A stretch of DNA of 64,000 bases, taken from assembly GCF_000383475.1 (NCBI RefSeq), contig NZ_KB911460.1, positions 372,001 through 436,000 on the forward strand, written 5' to 3'. The position numbers and the translations under genes were made by a program. This stretch comes from Microbacterium sp. 11MF. GTDB lineage: Bacteria; Actinomycetota; Actinomycetes; Actinomycetales; Microbacteriaceae. Within the stretch, counting starts at the first letter, position 1. Each line of letters begins with the position of its first letter. Below are positions 34,538 through 44,687 of this stretch, piece after piece. The notes beneath the pieces are model-generated. The model was not told the origin of the DNA. It made no database searches and saw only the letters and a list, made by a program, of their open reading frames with translations.

Positions 34538-35827
34538 TCAGCCCTGCGCGCCCGCGGCGTTGACGGCTGCGATGAACTTCTGCGGGTCGCTGCCACCGGC
34601 GAGCATGTCGACGACGGCGACGTTCAGCGCGTTGCCGACGTTCTGACCGAGGACGGTGTCGAGCCACTGCGAGACGAACGGGGCGCTGTTGTACGCCTCG
34701 AGGATCTGCTGCAGGTAGGGCTCGGTCACCGACTTCTGCGCGACCGAGTTGACCGGCGGCGACTGGAACGCCTCGTAGTACTTCGTCTGCTGCTCCGAGC
34801 CGGCGATGAAGTTGAGGAAGTCGGCGCACTCCTTCGGGGCCTGTGCGGAGCACGAGTAACCGTCGACGCCACCCATCATCGACCCGGGCTCACCGTCGCC
34901 GCCCGAGATCTCGGGGAAGGGGAACCAGGCCAGGTCGGGGAGGGGCTTCTCGTCCGGCGTCAGCGACGCGATCACACCCGGATCCCACGCGCCCATGAGC
35001 TCCATCGCGGCCTTGCGGTTCGCGACGAGGCCGGCCGAGCTGCCAGCGCCCTGCTGGGCGGCCGTGGTGAGGAAGCCTTCGTTGAAGGGCTTGATCGCGG
35101 CGAAGTCGGTGAGGTCCTCGGCGGCGCGGGTCCAGCACTCGTCGCTGAAGTCCTTCGAGTCGCCGGTCTCCTCGATCACCTTCGGGCTGCACTCGCGGAT
35201 GGCGAAGAAGTAGTACCAGTGGGCGGCGGGCCAGGCGTCCTTCGCGCCGAGGGCGATGGGTGCGATGCCGGTGCCCTTCAGCGACTCGACGGAACTCTTG
35301 AGCTCGTCGATCGTCGCGGGGGTCTCGGAGATCCCCGCCTCGTCGAAGGCGTCCTGGCTGTAGAAGAAGCCCCCGGGGAGGACCGAGAGGGGCATCGCCC
35401 AGACCTTGTCCTGGTACGTCTCGGCGGCGAACGAGCCCTCGGAGATCTCGCCGCGGATGTCGTCCGAGATGCGGTCGGTCAGGTCCATCAGCTGGCCGGC
35501 GTTGACCATCGCGGTCATCTTGCCGCCGCCGCGCTGGAGGAAGATGTCGGGCGGGTCGCCCGCGTTGAGAGCGGTCTGCAGCTTGCCGTCCATGTCCTCG
35601 TTCTGGACGGACTGCATCTTGATCGTGACGCCGGTGTTCTCCTTTTCGAAGGCCGCGATCGCGTCCTTCCAGAACTGCTGACCGGGGCCGGTGGTCGAGT
35701 TCTGCCACAGCGTCATCTCGACGGTGCCGTCGCCGCTGCCGCCGCCGTTGTCGCCCGAACAGGCGCTGAGAGCGAGGGTCGCCGCGGCCACCGCCGCGAG
35801 CCCCGCCATGATCCTTCTGGTCCTCAT
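34538..35827 (-). CDS. Extracellular solute-binding lipoprotein (family 1, carbohydrate)
   Basis: 429 residues. The signal peptide ends in the lipobox LSAC with Cys23 as the lipid site. A Gly/Asp linker is followed by VEMTLWQNSTTGPGQQFWKDAIAAFEKENTGVTI, the usual start of family 1 sugar-binding proteins. Aromatic residues (AHWYYFFAIREC, PPDIFLQRGGG) line the predicted cleft. It is the first gene of the operon binding protein-permease-permease-GH3, divergent from its LacI repressor with a palindromic operator between. The same order in Streptomyces (bxlE-F-G-A) imports xylobiose. Confidence 0.93.
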   Translation of the reverse strand: MRTRRIMAGLAAVAAATLALSACSGDNGGGSGDGTVEMTLWQNSTTGPGQQFWKDAIAAFEKENTGVTIKMQSVQNEDMDGKLQTALNAGDPPDIFLQRGGGKMTAMVNAGQLMDLTDRISDDIRGEISEGSFAAETYQDKVWAMPLSVLPGGFFYSQDAFDEAGISETPATIDELKSSVESLKGTGIAPIALGAKDAWPAAHWYYFFAIRECSPKVIEETGDSKDFSDECWTRAAEDLTDFAAIKPFNEGFLTTAAQQGAGSSAGLVANRKAAMELMGAWDPGVIASLTPDEKPLPDLAWFPFPEISGGDGEPGSMMGGVDGYSCSAQAPKECADFLNFIAGSEQQTKYYEAFQSPPVNSVAQKSVTEPYLQQILEAYNSAPFVSQWLDTVLGQNVGNALNVAVVDMLAGGSDPQKFIAAVNAAGAQG

Positions 35828-35939
35828 GTGATCACCAATCTCCTCATTGAGTGCACTCTCGGTCCTCGAGGTGCGGGTGGTCCCGGCGGTGCGTGCCGGG
35901 GGTTCGGTCCCCAGTGTCGGAATTGTTGCCGCCCACGTC

Positions 35940-35959
35940 AAACGTTTTCGAAAATGTTT
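35940..35959. promoter_or_regulatory. LacI-type operator between the repressor and the ABC-GH3 operon
   Basis: AAACGTTTTCGAAAATGTTT is a 20-base palindrome with one mismatched pair and the strictly symmetric core TTTTCGAAAA. It lies just upstream of the LacI -10 box and 113 bases before the binding-protein start, so it can control both directions. It differs from the GAAGCGCTTC sites, pointing to separate regulons. Confidence 0.7.
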
Positions 35960-35969
35960 TCCATGGGGC

Positions 35970-35975
35970 TACGCT
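35970..35975 (+). promoter_or_regulatory. -10 box of a leaderless promoter for the second LacI gene
   Basis: TACGCT ends 7 bases before ATG 35983. The operator lies where the -35 should be, so the repressor probably limits its own synthesis. Confidence 0.55.
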
Positions 35976-35982
35976 TCGACGC

Positions 35983-36987
35983 ATGCGAAGCCGCGCCACG
36001 ATCCACGACGTCGCCGCCGCGGCCGGTGTCTCGGTCGCGACGGTCTCCAAGGCGGTGAACGGACGGTACGGCGTCGCCCCCGCGACTGTGCAGCGCGTGC
36101 TCACCGCCGTCGAGCAGCTCGGCTACGAATCGAGCCTCGTCGCGAGCAGCATGCGCGCACGGCAGACCGGTGTCGTCGGCGTCCTCGTCGCGGACTTCGA
36201 GCCGTTCTCCGCCGAGGTGCTCAAAGGAGTCGGCGCGGCTCTGCGCGACTCGCGACTGGATCTCCTCGCCTACAGCGGATCGCGGGCCGTGTCGAGCGAA
36301 GGCTGGGAGCGGCGCTCGCTGAGCCGGTTGAGCGGCACGCTCGTCGACGGGGTGATCATGGTCACCCCCACGGTCGTGAACGTCACGGCGGAGGTCCCCG
36401 TTGTCGCGATCGACCCGCACACGGGGCCGGCCGACCTCCCCACCGTCGAGTCCGACAGCTTCGCCGGCGCCCGTCACGCCGTCGCCTACCTCATCTCGCT
36501 CGGACACCGCCGCATCGGCTTCGTCGCGGGTCGCCCCGACCTCCGGTCCTCAATGCTGCGCGAGGGCGGCTACCGGCGGGCGCTCGAAGACGCCCGCATC
36601 CCGTTCGACCGCGACCTCGTCGGTGTCGGGCGCTACGTGGAGGACATCGCGCGCGAAGCGGCCACCCGGCTGCTGCGCCGGGCCGACCGTCCCACGGCGG
36701 TGTTCGCCGCCAACGACATCTCGGCGCTGACCGTCATCCGCGTCGCGCACGAGCACGGCCTGTCCGTGCCCGACGACCTCTCGGTGATCGGGTTCGACGA
36801 CGTCCCGGATGCCTCGCAGTCGGTGCCCGCGCTGTCGACCGTCCGCCAGCCGATGCAGCGCCTGGGCGCCGAGGCCGTGACGATGCTGCTGGAGTTCATG
36901 GGCGGCGGCATCCCCGCAGCGACGCACCTGCGCCTGCCGACGGCGCTCGTCCCCCGGGCGACCACGGCGCCGCCCCGAGCGGACTGA
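35983..36987 (+). CDS. LacI family repressor of the ABC-GH3 operon
   Basis: 334 residues. DNA-binding domain ATIHDVAAAAGVSVATVSKAVNGRYGVAPATVQRVLTAVEQLGYESSLVASSMR, then a sugar-binding domain with GVVGVLVADFEPFSAEVLKG, HAVAYLISLGHRRIGFVAGRPD, AVFAANDISALTVIRVAHEHGLSVPDDLSVIGFDDVPDA. Divergent from the binding-protein gene and separated by the palindrome at 35940. By position it matches BxlR of Streptomyces. The upstream frame is open from 35851, but a leaderless -10 box fixes ATG 35983 as the likely start. Confidence 0.93.
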   Translation: MRSRATIHDVAAAAGVSVATVSKAVNGRYGVAPATVQRVLTAVEQLGYESSLVASSMRARQTGVVGVLVADFEPFSAEVLKGVGAALRDSRLDLLAYSGSRAVSSEGWERRSLSRLSGTLVDGVIMVTPTVVNVTAEVPVVAIDPHTGPADLPTVESDSFAGARHAVAYLISLGHRRIGFVAGRPDLRSSMLREGGYRRALEDARIPFDRDLVGVGRYVEDIAREAATRLLRRADRPTAVFAANDISALTVIRVAHEHGLSVPDDLSVIGFDDVPDASQSVPALSTVRQPMQRLGAEAVTMLLEFMGGGIPAATHLRLPTALVPRATTAPPRAD

Positions 36988-37022
36988 GGCATCCTTCCCA
37001 GCGCGCTCGGAGTGGTTCCCGA

Positions 37023-37028
37023 TAGCGT
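37023..37028 (+). promoter_or_regulatory. -10 box of a leaderless promoter for the alarmone synthetase gene
   Basis: TAGCGT ends 6 bases before ATG 37035. Confidence 0.5.
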
Positions 37029-37034
37029 CGCCTC

Positions 37035-37718
37035 ATGTCCACTCCGCTCGATGAGCAGCAGATCACGGTGTCCGCCTCCTCTCTTCGGAGCATGCGCGAT
37101 GAGTTCCAGCGCTTCCTCATGGAGTACCGGTTCGGCCTGCAGGAGATCGAGACGAAGATCTCGATCCTCCGCGAGGAGTTCCACGAGATGCACGACTACA
37201 ACCCGATCGAGCACGTCTCGAGCCGCGTGAAGTCGCCCGACAGCATCGTCGAGAAGATCCAGCGCCGCAGCATCGACCCTGATTTCGAGTCCGTGCGCGC
37301 ACACATCACCGACGTCGCCGGCATCCGCATCACCTGCAGTTTCGTGAGCGACGTGTATCGCCTGTTCGACCTGCTGACCGCGCAGGACGACATCACCGTC
37401 CGCGAGGTCGAGGACTACATCGCGACCCCGAAGGGAAACGGCTACAAGAGCCTGCACGCGATCCTCGAGGTGCCGGTCTACCTGTCGACGGGACGCGTGG
37501 ACGTGCCCGTCGAGGTGCAGTTCCGGACGATCGCCATGGACTTCTGGGCGAGCCTCGAGCACAAGATCTACTACAAGTACGAACGCCAGGTGCCCGATCA
37601 CCTGCTGGGGCAGTTGAAGGATGCCGCCGATGCCGCCGCCGAGCTGGACGCCCGCATGACGCGCCTCCACCAGCAGATCCGCGGCGCCGGATCCTCCGCA
37701 CCGACGCACCTCGTCTGA
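37035..37718 (+). CDS. Small alarmone synthetase (GTP pyrophosphokinase family)
   Basis: 227 residues containing only the RelA/SpoT synthetase domain: VKSPDSIVEKIQRR, DVAGIRITCSFVSDVYRLFDLL, VEDYIATPKGNGYKSLHAILEV, PVEVQFRTIAMDFWASLEHKIYYK. No HD hydrolase, TGS or ACT domain is present, so it should make (p)ppGpp or pGpp but not break it down. This is the RelQ/SAS1-like build. The long C-terminal helix (LKDAADAAAELDARMTRLHQQI) may oligomerise. A leaderless promoter precedes it, and an unknown gene starts 2 bases after the stop. Confidence 0.92.
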   Translation: MSTPLDEQQITVSASSLRSMRDEFQRFLMEYRFGLQEIETKISILREEFHEMHDYNPIEHVSSRVKSPDSIVEKIQRRSIDPDFESVRAHITDVAGIRITCSFVSDVYRLFDLLTAQDDITVREVEDYIATPKGNGYKSLHAILEVPVYLSTGRVDVPVEVQFRTIAMDFWASLEHKIYYKYERQVPDHLLGQLKDAADAAAELDARMTRLHQQIRGAGSSAPTHLV

Positions 37719-37720
37719 CG

Positions 37721-38194
37721 GTGGCGGCGCACACGACCGGCGGTCTGCTGCAGGCGGCGCGCGAGCGCCTCGAAGGGTCGCCGCGGGAGCGGCTGGGGGA
37801 GTGGGCGGCGAACCGCCGCATCCTGGGCATCGGACGGGCCCCGCGGATCGTCCCGGTGACGGATGCCTGGCACATCGGGGCGCTCCTGATCGGCGAGGAC
37901 CGCGTCTTCGCGACCGGCGAGGTGCTGCGCGCGCGGCACGACGCGATCCGCGGGTACACCGCCGAGGCGCAGCGCGCGCGGTCGGAGCGGGCCGCGGCCG
38001 CGTTCCGGGGCGGGTTCGCCGAGGGCGAGGTACTCCACCTGGGGTGGACCGAGATGGATGCCGCCGCCGTCGACCGCGGCGAGGGCTCCGGCATCCTGTC
38101 GCTGCAGGGCGGCGTCCCGCACATCGCGTGGAGCCACACGGGTCCGCCGAGACCCCTCGCGGACTATCTCGATGACATGCTGTCCCTGCGCTGA
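37721..38194 (+). CDS. Conserved hypothetical protein, 157 residues
   Basis: Not recognised with confidence. It begins GTG 37721 directly after the alarmone synthetase stop, so it is in the same operon. The sequence has a helical basic start (GLLQAARERLEGSPRERLGEWAANRRILGIGRAPRIVPVTDAWHIGALLIGEDRVFATGEVLRA), an Arg-rich helix (EAQRARSERAAAAF) and a C-terminal LADYLDDMLSLR. It seems cytoplasmic and has no Cys or obvious catalytic motif. Confidence 0.7.
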   Translation: MAAHTTGGLLQAARERLEGSPRERLGEWAANRRILGIGRAPRIVPVTDAWHIGALLIGEDRVFATGEVLRARHDAIRGYTAEAQRARSERAAAAFRGGFAEGEVLHLGWTEMDAAAVDRGEGSGILSLQGGVPHIAWSHTGPPRPLADYLDDMLSLR

Positions 38195-38263
38195 CCTGTC
38201 AAGGGCCCGGGGTCGGAAATACTGCCTGGGTACTGTGGCATTCCACCTATCACAGGAGTCCGC

Positions 38264-40474
38264 ATGCAGGTTTGGCCCGGTTCCGCTTACCCTCTGGGAG
38301 CGACCTTCGACGGTAATGGGACGAACTTCGCCCTGTTCAGCGAGTGCGCCGAGAAGGTCGAGCTCTGCCTGTTCGACGAGAGCGGCGAGGAGACGCGCGT
38401 CGAACTCATCGACGTCGACGCGTTCGTCTGGCACGCCTACCTGCCGTCGGTGCAGCCGGGGCAGCGCTACGGCTACCGCGTGCACGGGCCCTACGACCCC
38501 GAGAACGGTCAGCGGTTCAACCCGAACAAGCTTCTCCTCGACCCGTACGCGAAGGCCGTGGACGGTCAGGTCGAATGGGACCAGTCCGTCTTCAGCTACA
38601 CGTTCGGCGACCCCGATTCGACCAACGACGACGACTCCGCCGCGGCCATGATGAAGGGCGTCGTCGTCAACCCGTACTTCGACTGGCAGGGTGACCGCCA
38701 GCCGAAGACGCCGTACGCCGAGAGCGTCATCTACGAAGCCCATGTGAAGGGCCTCACGATGACGCACCCCGACATCCCCGAGGACATCCGCGGCACCTAC
38801 AGTGCCATCGCGCATCCGGTGATCATCGAGCACCTCAAGAAGATCGGCGTCACGGCGCTCGAGCTCATGCCGGTGCACCAGTTCGTGAACGACTCGACGC
38901 TCCAGGAGAAGGACCTCTCCAACTACTGGGGTTACAACACGATCGCCTTCTTCGCGCCGCAGAACACCTACTCGGCTGCGGGCGGCGTCGGCCAGCAGGT
39001 GCAGGAGTTCAAGGCGATGGTGCGCGCGCTCCACGCCGCGGGCATCGAGGTCATCCTCGACGTCGTGTACAACCACACCGCCGAGGGCAACCACATGGGC
39101 CCGACGCTCTCGATGCGCGGCATCGACAACCTCGCCTACTACCGGCTCGAGGACGACGACAAGCGGTACTACACGGACTACACCGGCACGGGCAACAGCC
39201 TCAACGTCGGCAACCCGCACACGCTGCAGCTCATCATGGACTCGCTGCGCTACTGGGTGCTCGAGATGCACGTCGACGGCTTCCGCTTCGACCTCGCTTC
39301 GACCCTCGCCCGCGAGTTCTACGACGTCGACCGCCTGTCGGCCTTCTTCGAGCTCGTGCAGCAGGACCCGATCGTCAGCCAGGTGAAGCTGATCGCCGAG
39401 CCGTGGGATATCGGCCCCGGCGGGTACCAGGTCGGCAACTTCCCGCCCCAGTGGACCGAGTGGAACGGCAAGTACCGTGACACCGTCCGCGACTTCTGGC
39501 GCGGGGAGCCCTCCACGCTCGGAGAGTTCGCGCTGCGGCTCACCGGGTCCGCCGACCTCTACGAGCAGGACGGGCGGTGGCCGGTGGCATCCATCAACTT
39601 CGTCACCGCGCACGACGGGTTCACCCTGCGCGACCTCGTCTCGTACAACGAGAAGCACAACGAGGCCAACGGTGAGGACAACAACGACGGCGAATCGCAC
39701 AACCGTTCGTATAACCACGGCGTCGAGGGACCGACGGATGATCCCGACGTCCTCCGGGTGCGAGCGCGCCAGCAGCGCAACTTCCTCGCGACGATGCTGC
39801 TGAGCCAGGGCGTGCCGATGATCTCCCATGGCGACGAGCTCGGTCGCTCGCAGCACGGCAACAACAACGGCTACGCGCAGGACAACGAGCTCACCTGGAT
39901 CGACTGGACGGCGATCGACCAGCCCCTCATCGAGTTCACCTCGGTGCTCGCGCGACTGCGCCGCGACCACCCGACGTTCCGGCGGCGGCGGTTCTTCGAC
40001 GGGCGTCCGGTGCGGCGCGAGGAGGGAGCACCGCTCCCCGACATCGCGTGGATCCGTCCGGACGGTTCGGCGATGCAGCCCGAGGATTGGGATTCTGGCT
40101 TCGGCCGCGCCGTGGGCGTCTTCCTCAACGGTGACGGCATCCGCGAGCGCGACCGCCGCGGCGAGGAGATCCACGACCGCCACTTCTTCGTGTTCTTCAA
40201 CGCGAGCGACGAGGCGATCGACTTCACCATCCCCACGGCGACCGCCAGCCCGCGCTGGGAGGTCATCGTCGACACCGCCGGCGGCGTGGACGAGATCCCC
40301 ATCGTCGACCCCGGCGGCACGGTCACGGTCGGAGGTCGGGCGCTCGTCGTCCTGCGCGACCACGAGCAGGAGACGGTCGAAGTCGATTCATCGGTGGCCG
40401 CGTCCCTTTCCGCGATGACCGGGGCGATCGACGTCCCCGCGCAGTCGCAGCAGAGCGAGCTTCCGCACTCATGA
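38264..40474 (+). CDS. glgX: Glycogen debranching enzyme GlgX/TreX
   Basis: 736 residues. An N-terminal CBM48-like domain ([36 protein letters not shown]) precedes a GH13 barrel. The barrel carries [24 protein letters not shown], the nucleophile in [10 protein letters not shown], the acid/base in [14 protein letters not shown] and [14 protein letters not shown]. It cuts alpha-1,6 branches of glycogen to free maltooligosaccharides. AGGAG lies 5 bases before ATG 38264. The next gene overlaps by ATGA, giving the operon glgX-treY-treZ, the TreXYZ route from glycogen to trehalose. Confidence 0.95.
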   Translation: MQVWPGSAYPLGATFDGNGTNFALFSECAEKVELCLFDESGEETRVELIDVDAFVWHAYLPSVQPGQRYGYRVHGPYDPENGQRFNPNKLLLDPYAKAVDGQVEWDQSVFSYTFGDPDSTNDDDSAAAMMKGVVVNPYFDWQGDRQPKTPYAESVIYEAHVKGLTMTHPDIPEDIRGTYSAIAHPVIIEHLKKIGVTALELMPVHQFVNDSTLQEKDLSNYWGYNTIAFFAPQNTYSAAGGVGQQVQEFKAMVRALHAAGIEVILDVVYNHTAEGNHMGPTLSMRGIDNLAYYRLEDDDKRYYTDYTGTGNSLNVGNPHTLQLIMDSLRYWVLEMHVDGFRFDLASTLAREFYDVDRLSAFFELVQQDPIVSQVKLIAEPWDIGPGGYQVGNFPPQWTEWNGKYRDTVRDFWRGEPSTLGEFALRLTGSADLYEQDGRWPVASINFVTAHDGFTLRDLVSYNEKHNEANGEDNNDGESHNRSYNHGVEGPTDDPDVLRVRARQQRNFLATMLLSQGVPMISHGDELGRSQHGNNNGYAQDNELTWIDWTAIDQPLIEFTSVLARLRRDHPTFRRRRFFDGRPVRREEGAPLPDIAWIRPDGSAMQPEDWDSGFGRAVGVFLNGDGIRERDRRGEEIHDRHFFVFFNASDEAIDFTIPTATASPRWEVIVDTAGGVDEIPIVDPGGTVTVGGRALVVLRDHEQETVEVDSSVAASLSAMTGAIDVPAQSQQSELPHS

Positions 40475-42819
40475 CCGACGACCAGAAGGCTCCGCTGTCC
40501 ACCTATCGGCTGCAGATCCGGGCCGGATTCGATCTGGATGCCGCAGCCGAGCTGACCGACTACCTGCGTGATCTGGGAGTGGACTGGGCCTACCTGTCGC
40601 CGATCCTGGCCGCGACGAGCGGATCGGACCACGGCTACGACGTCGTGGACCCGACGGTCGTCGACCCCGAGCGCGGCGGCCCCGAGGGGCTGTCGCGGTT
40701 CGCCGCCGCGGCGCGCGCGGCGGGCCTCGGCATCCTGATCGACATCGTGCCGAACCACCAGGGCGTCTCGGACCCGCGGCAGAACCCGTGGTGGTGGGAC
40801 GTCCTGCGCCAGGGGCAGGCGTCGCCCCACGCGGCGGCCTTCGACGTGAACTGGGCGCTCGGCGGACGGCTGCGGCTGCCCGTGCTCGGGTCGGAGCTCG
40901 ATGCCGCCGTCGAGGCGGGCGAGATCACGATCGATGCCGAGGCGGGCGTCGTCCGGTACTTCGACCACGAGTTCCCGCTCGCGGACGGCACCGGCGAGGG
41001 TGACGTCCGCGACGTCCTCGCGGCGCAGCACTACGAGCTGCTGTTCTGGCGCCGCGGCGACGCGGAACTCAACTACCGTCGCTTCTTCGCCGTGACGACG
41101 CTCGCGGGCGTCCGCGTCGAGGACCCGGCCGTGTTCGACGCGAGCCACGTCGAGATCGTGCGGTGGATCGACGAGGGTCTCGCCGACGGTCTGCGGGTCG
41201 ACCACCCGGACGGCCTCGCCGACCCGGGCGGGTACCTCGACCTGCTGGCGGATGCCACGGATGGCGCGTACGTGCTGGTGGAGAAGATCCTCGAGCACGG
41301 CGAGGACCTGCCGTCGTGGTGGGCGACCGAGGGCACGACCGGATACGACGCGATGGCGGTCCTCGACCGCGTGCTCGTCGATCCGTCCGGCGAGCAGGGC
41401 CTCACCTTGCTCGACACGCAGCTGCGAGACGGTGCGGCAGCCGACTACGCCGACATGATGCACGAGGCCAAGCTCGCGTGGGCGACCGACGGCTTGCACG
41501 CCGAGGTGCTCCGGCTCGCGGCGCTCGTCCCCGCCGGTGAGCGGAACGGCGCGTCCGACGAGCAGTGGCTCGACGCGCTCGCCGAGCTGCTCGCGGCGTT
41601 CCCGGTGTACCGCGCCTACCTTCCCGCCGGTGTCGAAGAGGTCGATGAGGCGGTCGCGCTGGCGTCGTCGCGCCGTCCCGAGCTGGGCGACGCGTTCGAG
41701 ACGATCGCGGCGCGCCTGACGGCCGGCCCCGACAGCGAGTTCACGAGGCGGTTCATGCAGTCGACCGGTCCCGTCATGGCGAAGGGCGTCGAGGACACGA
41801 CGTTCTACCGCTGGACCCGGCTCGGCACGCTCACCGAGGTGGGCGGCGACCCGACCGAGTTCGCGGTCGACGTCGACGGGTTCCATGCGGCATCCGCTCG
41901 TCGTCAGGCTTCGTGGCCGGCGGCGATGACGTCGCTGTCGACGCACGACACGAAGCGCAGCGAGGACGTCCGGACGCGCCTGTCCGTGCTGGCCGAGCTG
42001 CCGGAGCGGTGGGCCGAGGTCCTCGGCGAGCTGCGCCAGGTCGCCTCGACCGGTGACGGCCCGTTCGACAACCTGCTGTGGCAGGCGATCGTCGGCGCGT
42101 GGCCCGCATCGCGAGAGCGCCTGCACGCGTACGCCGAGAAGGCGTCGCGCGAAGCGGGGAACAGCACGACCTGGTCGGACCCTGATGAGGCCTTCGAAGA
42201 GAAGATGCACGACCTCGTCGATGCCGCCTTCGGCGATGCGCGGGCGATCGTCGAGGGTTTCGTGGACGAGATCACGCCGCTCGGCCGGTCGAACTCGCTC
42301 TCGCTGAAGCTGCTGCAGTTGGCCGGCCCGGGCGTCCCGGACGTCTACCAGGGCACCGAGCTGTGGGACCACTCGCTCGTCGACCCCGACAACCGTCGCG
42401 AGGTCGACTTCGCGGAACGCCGGCGCCTGCTCGCACGTCTCGACGAGGGGTGGATGCCGCCGGTCGACGCGTCGGGCGCGGCGAAGCTGCTCGTGGTGTC
42501 GCGCGCCTTGCGGTTGAAGCGCGACCATCCGGAGCTGTTCACGCGGTACACGCCGATGACGGTCGCGGGGGAGGCCGCGGACCACGCGGTCGCCTTCGAC
42601 CGCGGCGGCGTCGTGGCGGTGGCGACGCGGTTGCCGGCCGGGCTCGCCGCTCGCGGCGGCTGGGGCGACACCGAGGTGCTGACGCACGTCGGCCCGACGG
42701 TCGACGTGCTGACCGGGCGCCGGTTCGAGGGCGGTCGTCTGCGGCTCGCCGACCTGCTGGACACCTACCCCGTCGCGCTGCTCGCGCCGGCGGACGTCAT
42801 CGAAGGGGACGCATCGTGA
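40471..42819 (+). CDS. treY: Maltooligosyl trehalose synthase
   Basis: 782 residues of the GH13 TreY family. It turns the reducing-end alpha-1,4 bond of maltooligosaccharides into an alpha-1,1 trehalose bond. Typical phrases are [137 protein letters not shown] and [11 protein letters not shown]. It is coupled to both neighbours by overlapping stop and start codons. Confidence 0.96.
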   Translation: MTDDQKAPLSTYRLQIRAGFDLDAAAELTDYLRDLGVDWAYLSPILAATSGSDHGYDVVDPTVVDPERGGPEGLSRFAAAARAAGLGILIDIVPNHQGVSDPRQNPWWWDVLRQGQASPHAAAFDVNWALGGRLRLPVLGSELDAAVEAGEITIDAEAGVVRYFDHEFPLADGTGEGDVRDVLAAQHYELLFWRRGDAELNYRRFFAVTTLAGVRVEDPAVFDASHVEIVRWIDEGLADGLRVDHPDGLADPGGYLDLLADATDGAYVLVEKILEHGEDLPSWWATEGTTGYDAMAVLDRVLVDPSGEQGLTLLDTQLRDGAAADYADMMHEAKLAWATDGLHAEVLRLAALVPAGERNGASDEQWLDALAELLAAFPVYRAYLPAGVEEVDEAVALASSRRPELGDAFETIAARLTAGPDSEFTRRFMQSTGPVMAKGVEDTTFYRWTRLGTLTEVGGDPTEFAVDVDGFHAASARRQASWPAAMTSLSTHDTKRSEDVRTRLSVLAELPERWAEVLGELRQVASTGDGPFDNLLWQAIVGAWPASRERLHAYAEKASREAGNSTTWSDPDEAFEEKMHDLVDAAFGDARAIVEGFVDEITPLGRSNSLSLKLLQLAGPGVPDVYQGTELWDHSLVDPDNRREVDFAERRRLLARLDEGWMPPVDASGAAKLLVVSRALRLKRDHPELFTRYTPMTVAGEAADHAVAFDRGGVVAVATRLPAGLAARGGWGDTEVLTHVGPTVDVLTGRRFEGGRLRLADLLDTYPVALLAPADVIEGDAS

Positions 42820-44534
42820 TCGAGGTCTGGGCTCCGCGTGTCGAGCGGGTGCGGCTGCGCCGCCCCGATGCGGACGACGTCGCGCTGACCGCCGCCGGTG
42901 ACGGCTGGTGGCGCACCGACGTCGCGCTGGCGGACGGCGACGAGTACGGCTTCGTCCTCGGTGACGGCGACGACCTTCGTCCCGACCCGCGGTCGCGGCG
43001 GCAGCCGCGAGGCGTCCACGACGCGTCGGCGTGGGTGGACCCGGCATCCTTCCCGTGGACGGATGAGGCGTGGACCGGCCGTCAGCTCGCTGGCGGGCTG
43101 ATCTACGAGCTGCACCTCGGGACGTTCACGCACGAAGGGACGTTGGATGCCGCGATCGCCCGGTTCGACCACCTGATCGACATCGGCGTGACGCACATCG
43201 AGCTGCTGCCCGTGAATGCCTTCAACGGCACCCACAACTGGGGCTACGACGGCGTGCTGTGGTACGCCGTGCAGGAGACGTACGGCGGTCCGGCTGCGTA
43301 TCAGCGCTTCGTGGATGCCGCGCACGCGGCGGGCCTCGCGGTGATCCAGGACGTCGTCTACAACCACCTGGGGCCGAGCGGGAACTACCTGCCCGAGTAC
43401 GGTCCGTACCTGCGCGACGGGTCGCGGAATACATGGGGCGACAGCCTCAACCTCGACGAGGCGGCCGTGCGGTCGTTCATCGTCGACAACGCGCTGATGT
43501 GGATGCGGGACTTCCACGTCGACGGTCTGCGGCTGGACGCCGTGCACGCGCTGCACGAGTCCGGGGAGCAGCCGGTGCACATCCTGCAGGAGATCGCGGA
43601 GCGGACCGACGCGCTGAGCGCGCACGTCGGGCGGCCGCTCACGCTCATCGCCGAGAGCGACCTGAACGATCCGGTGATGTTCCTGCCGCGCGAGGCCGGC
43701 GGGTACGGCCTGACGGCGCAGTGGTCGGATGACTGGCATCACGCCGTGCACGTCGCACTGACCGGCGAGGCGGTCGGCTACTACGAGGACTTCGCCGACC
43801 CCGAGGCGCTGCCGAAGGTGTGGACGGAGGGCTTCTTCCACAACGGCACCTACTCGTCGTTCCGCGAGCGGGATCACGGCAAGCCCGTGCCCGACGACGC
43901 GGCATCCTGGCGACTGGTGACCTACGCGCAGGATCACGATCAGATCGGCAACCGCGCGGCGGGAGACCGGTTGACGGCGACGCTGTCGGCCGATCGGCTC
44001 GCGGTCGCCGCCGTGCTGACGCTGACCGCGCCCGGGACGCCGATGCTGTTCATGGGCGAAGAGTGGGGTGCGTCGACGCCGTGGCAGTTCTTCACCTCGC
44101 ACCCCGAGCCGGAACTCGCCGAGGCGACGGCGAAGGGCCGGATCGCGGAGTTCGTGAAGATGGGCTGGGACGAGAGCATCGTGCCGCACCCCAACGACCC
44201 CGCGACGTTCGAGCGGTCGAAGCTGGACTGGTCCGAGGTGTCGCAGGGCGATCACGCGCGGCTGCTGGATCTCTACCGGCAGTTGGCCGATCTGCGGCGC
44301 TCGCGGCCCGAGCTGACCCACCCGGGTCCCGGTGGGCGGGATGCCGAGGTGCAGACCACCTCGACAGGTCCCCGGTACGTGCTGCACCGCGGCGCGGCGC
44401 GGGTTCTCGTGAACCTGTCGTCCGAGCCGTGGGAGGTCGCCGGCGGCGACGTCTGGATCGCGTCCGTCGAGCCGACGTCGGCCGGCGAGCGGCTTGTCGT
44501 GGCCCCGGAGTCCGCGGTCGTCGTCGGGGCGTAG
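42816..44534 (+). CDS. treZ: Malto-oligosyltrehalose trehalohydrolase
   Basis: 572 residues. It releases free trehalose from the TreY product. An N-terminal E-set domain ([13 protein letters not shown]) is followed by a GH13 barrel with [63 protein letters not shown], the nucleophile in [11 protein letters not shown], the acid/base in LIAESDLND and [13 protein letters not shown] 42816 overlaps the treY stop (GTGA) and has AAGGGG upstream. It is the last gene of the operon, ended by a 13-base-pair hairpin. Confidence 0.95.
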   Translation: MIEVWAPRVERVRLRRPDADDVALTAAGDGWWRTDVALADGDEYGFVLGDGDDLRPDPRSRRQPRGVHDASAWVDPASFPWTDEAWTGRQLAGGLIYELHLGTFTHEGTLDAAIARFDHLIDIGVTHIELLPVNAFNGTHNWGYDGVLWYAVQETYGGPAAYQRFVDAAHAAGLAVIQDVVYNHLGPSGNYLPEYGPYLRDGSRNTWGDSLNLDEAAVRSFIVDNALMWMRDFHVDGLRLDAVHALHESGEQPVHILQEIAERTDALSAHVGRPLTLIAESDLNDPVMFLPREAGGYGLTAQWSDDWHHAVHVALTGEAVGYYEDFADPEALPKVWTEGFFHNGTYSSFRERDHGKPVPDDAASWRLVTYAQDHDQIGNRAAGDRLTATLSADRLAVAAVLTLTAPGTPMLFMGEEWGASTPWQFFTSHPEPELAEATAKGRIAEFVKMGWDESIVPHPNDPATFERSKLDWSEVSQGDHARLLDLYRQLADLRRSRPELTHPGPGGRDAEVQTTSTGPRYVLHRGAARVLVNLSSEPWEVAGGDVWIASVEPTSAGERLVVAPESAVVVGA

Positions 44535-44540
44535 TCCGCG

Positions 44541-44589
44541 TTCCCCTGTCGCGACGCGCCGTGCGCGCTCGCCGTCCGCGACAGGGGAA
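44541..44589 (+). terminator. Terminator hairpin after treZ
   Basis: TTCCCCTGTCGCG (44541-44553) pairs perfectly with CGCGACAGGGGAA (44577-44589) around a GC-rich 23-base loop. It starts 6 bases after the stop. Confidence 0.75.
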
Positions 44590-44687
44590 GTGGGATGCCG
44601 GGGGTCGCTCATCGGCTGTGGCTGTGGCGCGGTGTTCTGCGTGGCGCAGCGCGCGCAGGATCGGCCCCGGTTCAGGCCTGTGTCGGG

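Noticed and set aside
37721..38194. Assigning an enzyme name to the 157-residue protein after the alarmone synthetase
   Set aside because: No catalytic motif could be identified, so it is left as hypothetical.
37598..40363. A 921-codon open frame antisense to the alarmone synthetase end and glgX
   Set aside because: Long antisense frames are expected in high-GC genes with strong third-position bias. The translation is His/Arg/Glu/Val-rich with no domain, and glgX on the other strand is certain.
39871..43047. A 1058-codon open frame antisense to glgX, treY and treZ
   Set aside because: Low-complexity Arg/Asp/Glu-rich shadow of three certain GH13 genes.
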